The translations under genes were made by a program, and so were the position numbers. From Oscillospiraceae bacterium (lineage in GTDB: Bacteria; Bacillota; Clostridia; Oscillospirales; Oscillospiraceae), in NCBI GenBank assembly GCA_029065305.1, contig JAIEIQ010000268.1, positions 1-6,357 on the forward strand: a stretch of 6,357 bases of DNA, in the 5' to 3' direction. The notes beneath the pieces are model-generated. The model was not told where the DNA came from. It made no database searches and saw only the letters and a program-made list of their open reading frames with translations. Of this stretch, positions 5,179-6,357 are shown in pieces (positions within the stretch are counted from its first letter, which is position 1; the number at the start of each line of letters is the position of its first letter).

Positions 5179-6195
5179 ATGACCTATCCGGAAGTGCTCG
5201 CCGCCGCCCGAGAGTGCGTCGGCCCATACTGCAAGGCCTGCCCCGTGTGCAGCGGCCTGGCCTGCAAAAACACCGTCCCCGGCCCCGGAGCCAAGGGCCT
5301 GGGCACCGGCGCCATCCGCAACTACCAGAAGTGGCAGGAGATCTGCGTCAACATGGACACCATCTGCCCCAACGTCCCGGCGGACACCTCTGTCCGCCTC
5401 TTTGGCCGGGATTTTGCCCTGCCTGTTTTTGCCGCCCCGGTGGGGGCCGTGCGCCTCCACTACGGGGACAAGCACGACGACAACAGCTACAACGCCCTGC
5501 TGGTCCCCTCCTGCGCCCGGGCGGGCATCACCGCCTTCACCGGCGACGGCACGGATCCGGCGGTATTCGCCGCCGCTGCGGGGACCATCGCTGCGGCGGG
5601 GGGCGTGGGCATCCCCACAGTGAAGCCCTGGGACCGGGACACCCTCTTTGAGAAGCTGGATCAGGCCAAGGCCGCGAATCCCATCGCTGTCGCTATGGAT
5701 ATTGACGCGGCGGGCCTGCCCTTCCTCCAGGGCCGCACGCCCCCGGCGGGGAGCAAGACTGTGGAGGAGCTCCGGGAGGTCGCCGCCTATGCGGAGAGGC
5801 CCTTCATTCTCAAAGGGATTATGACTGTCCGGGGGGCGGAGAAGGCGGCGCAGGCCGGCGCGGCGGCGATTGTGGTTTCCAACCACGGAGGCCGGGTGCT
5901 GGACCAGTGCCCCGCCACGGCGGAGGTTCTGGCGGAGATTGTGGACGCCGTGGGGGACAGGCTCACCGTGCTGGTGGACGGCGGCATCCGCTCGGGCATG
6001 GACGTGTTTAAGGCCCTGGCCCTGGGGGCCAAGGGCGTGCTCATCGGACGGCCCTTCGTAACGGCGGTCTACGGCGGAGAGGCCGAGGGCGCGGCGATTT
6101 ATGTGGAAAAGCTCCGCAGCGAGCTGGCCGACACCATGGCCATGTGCGGCGTCCACTCTATCGGGGAGATCAGCCGCGACTGCGTGCGGAGATAG
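5179..6195 (+). CDS. FMN-dependent alpha-hydroxy-acid oxidase/dehydrogenase family protein
   Basis: This cytosolic 338-residue TIM-barrel flavoprotein belongs to the glycolate oxidase / lactate oxidase superfamily, annotated in Clostridia as alpha-hydroxy-acid oxidizing protein. Family marks are LPVFAAPVG (81-89), the FMN-contacting Lys in ILKGI (K212), the catalytic SNHGGR box (base His236, Arg239), and the FMN phosphate site DGGIRSGMDVFKALALGA (267-284) with IGRP (289-292). The expected reaction is FMN-dependent oxidation of a 2-hydroxy acid to a 2-oxo acid, but the substrate is unknown. The Tyr of the usual QLYV segment and the Arg of the TPRLG-type loop are not seen: the aligned stretches read GIPTVKPW (144-151) and MDIDAAGLP (173-181). 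The N-terminus has five Cys (13, 18, 21, 24, 29). The gene stands alone on its strand, divergent from the HTH regulator, and may be under its control. Confidence 0.92.
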   Translation: MTYPEVLAAARECVGPYCKACPVCSGLACKNTVPGPGAKGLGTGAIRNYQKWQEICVNMDTICPNVPADTSVRLFGRDFALPVFAAPVGAVRLHYGDKHDDNSYNALLVPSCARAGITAFTGDGTDPAVFAAAAGTIAAAGGVGIPTVKPWDRDTLFEKLDQAKAANPIAVAMDIDAAGLPFLQGRTPPAGSKTVEELREVAAYAERPFILKGIMTVRGAEKAAQAGAAAIVVSNHGGRVLDQCPATAEVLAEIVDAVGDRLTVLVDGGIRSGMDVFKALALGAKGVLIGRPFVTAVYGGEAEGAAIYVEKLRSELADTMAMCGVHSIGEISRDCVRR

Positions 6196-6357
6196 GTCCA
6201 CATTCTTTTCTTTGTGAGAGAACATTTGTCAAGTGGGAGTTTTAGAAATGACAAAAGTTTTTCAGCCGGCATACCAGAGCAGCCACTGCGGTACAGTTTG
6301 GCGAAGTCTTGTCTCATAACAACGAACTCCATAGCACATTTTCCACTGAGATGATCT
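6196..6357. other. Lower-GC tail with no supported gene
   Basis: The last 162 bases are clearly less GC-rich than the preceding gene. Short frames exist on both strands: a 23-codon plus-strand frame from 6248, and a minus-strand frame entering from the right edge and stopping at 6262-6264. None has a ribosome site or a protein pattern I recognise. A 7-bp inverted repeat TTTGTCA/TGACAAA (6225-6231 and 6249-6255) with a 17-base loop is followed by five T (6258-6262). It could be a weak terminator for the oxidoreductase gene, but the stem is AT-rich and the loop long. Confidence 0.4.

Noticed and set aside
5155..6225. A 356-codon minus-strand frame over the oxidoreductase gene
   Set aside because: Antisense shadow of a gene with clear FMN-oxidase motifs; Arg/Gly/His-rich translation without recognisable domains.
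6248..6319. 23-codon plus-strand frame as a small peptide gene
   Set aside because: No Shine-Dalgarno site precedes it and nothing in the translation is recognisable.

Overview
The window is GC-rich, tightly packed bacterial DNA with strong AAGGAGG-type Shine-Dalgarno sites and sigma-A-type (-35 TTGACA / -10 TATAAT) promoters. The gene set (a class A penicillin-binding protein with a Cys-rich C-terminal part, a DUF1292 protein, a DUF4349 lipoprotein, a Clostridia-type FMN alpha-hydroxy-acid oxidase homologue and a Firmicute-like 6S RNA) suggests a high-GC gut Clostridia lineage, probably Oscillospiraceae or near it. That assignment is inference from gene families and composition, not a database match.

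Layout, left to right. (1) At the extreme left, a leftward promoter with perfect -35 and -10 boxes and phased A-tracts upstream serves a gene outside the window. (2) A class A PBP (peptidoglycan glycosyltransferase/transpeptidase) is read leftward from 2795 to 87. (3) The 314-base gap 2796-3109 holds divergent promoters. (4) Rightward from it come a small acidic DUF1292 protein (3110-3403), then a 195-nt RNA that folds like 6S RNA (3427-3621), then a strong intrinsic terminator (3635-3675). This terminator also sits at the end of the opposing leftward unit. (5) That leftward unit is an XRE-type HTH regulator (4964-4722) followed by a DUF4349 lipoprotein with a C-terminal membrane helix (4634-3681). 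It has a TTGACA-17-TACGAT promoter. (6) Divergently, an FMN-dependent oxidoreductase of the alpha-hydroxy-acid oxidase superfamily (5179-6195) has its own TTGCAA-17-TACAAT promoter. (7) The last ~160 bases are lower in GC and hold no gene I can support.

How it fits together: the PBP builds cell wall. The 6S RNA is expected to bind the housekeeping RNA polymerase holoenzyme. The HTH protein probably controls its own promoter and perhaps the divergent oxidoreductase; a 9-bp direct repeat lies between the two start regions. I see no mobile element, CRISPR array, tRNA or rRNA. Nothing here proves a new system. The most interesting points are the coupling of 6S RNA to a DUF1292 gene without a visible promoter of its own, the altered active site and five-Cys N-terminus of the oxidoreductase, and the very strong outward promoter at the left edge.
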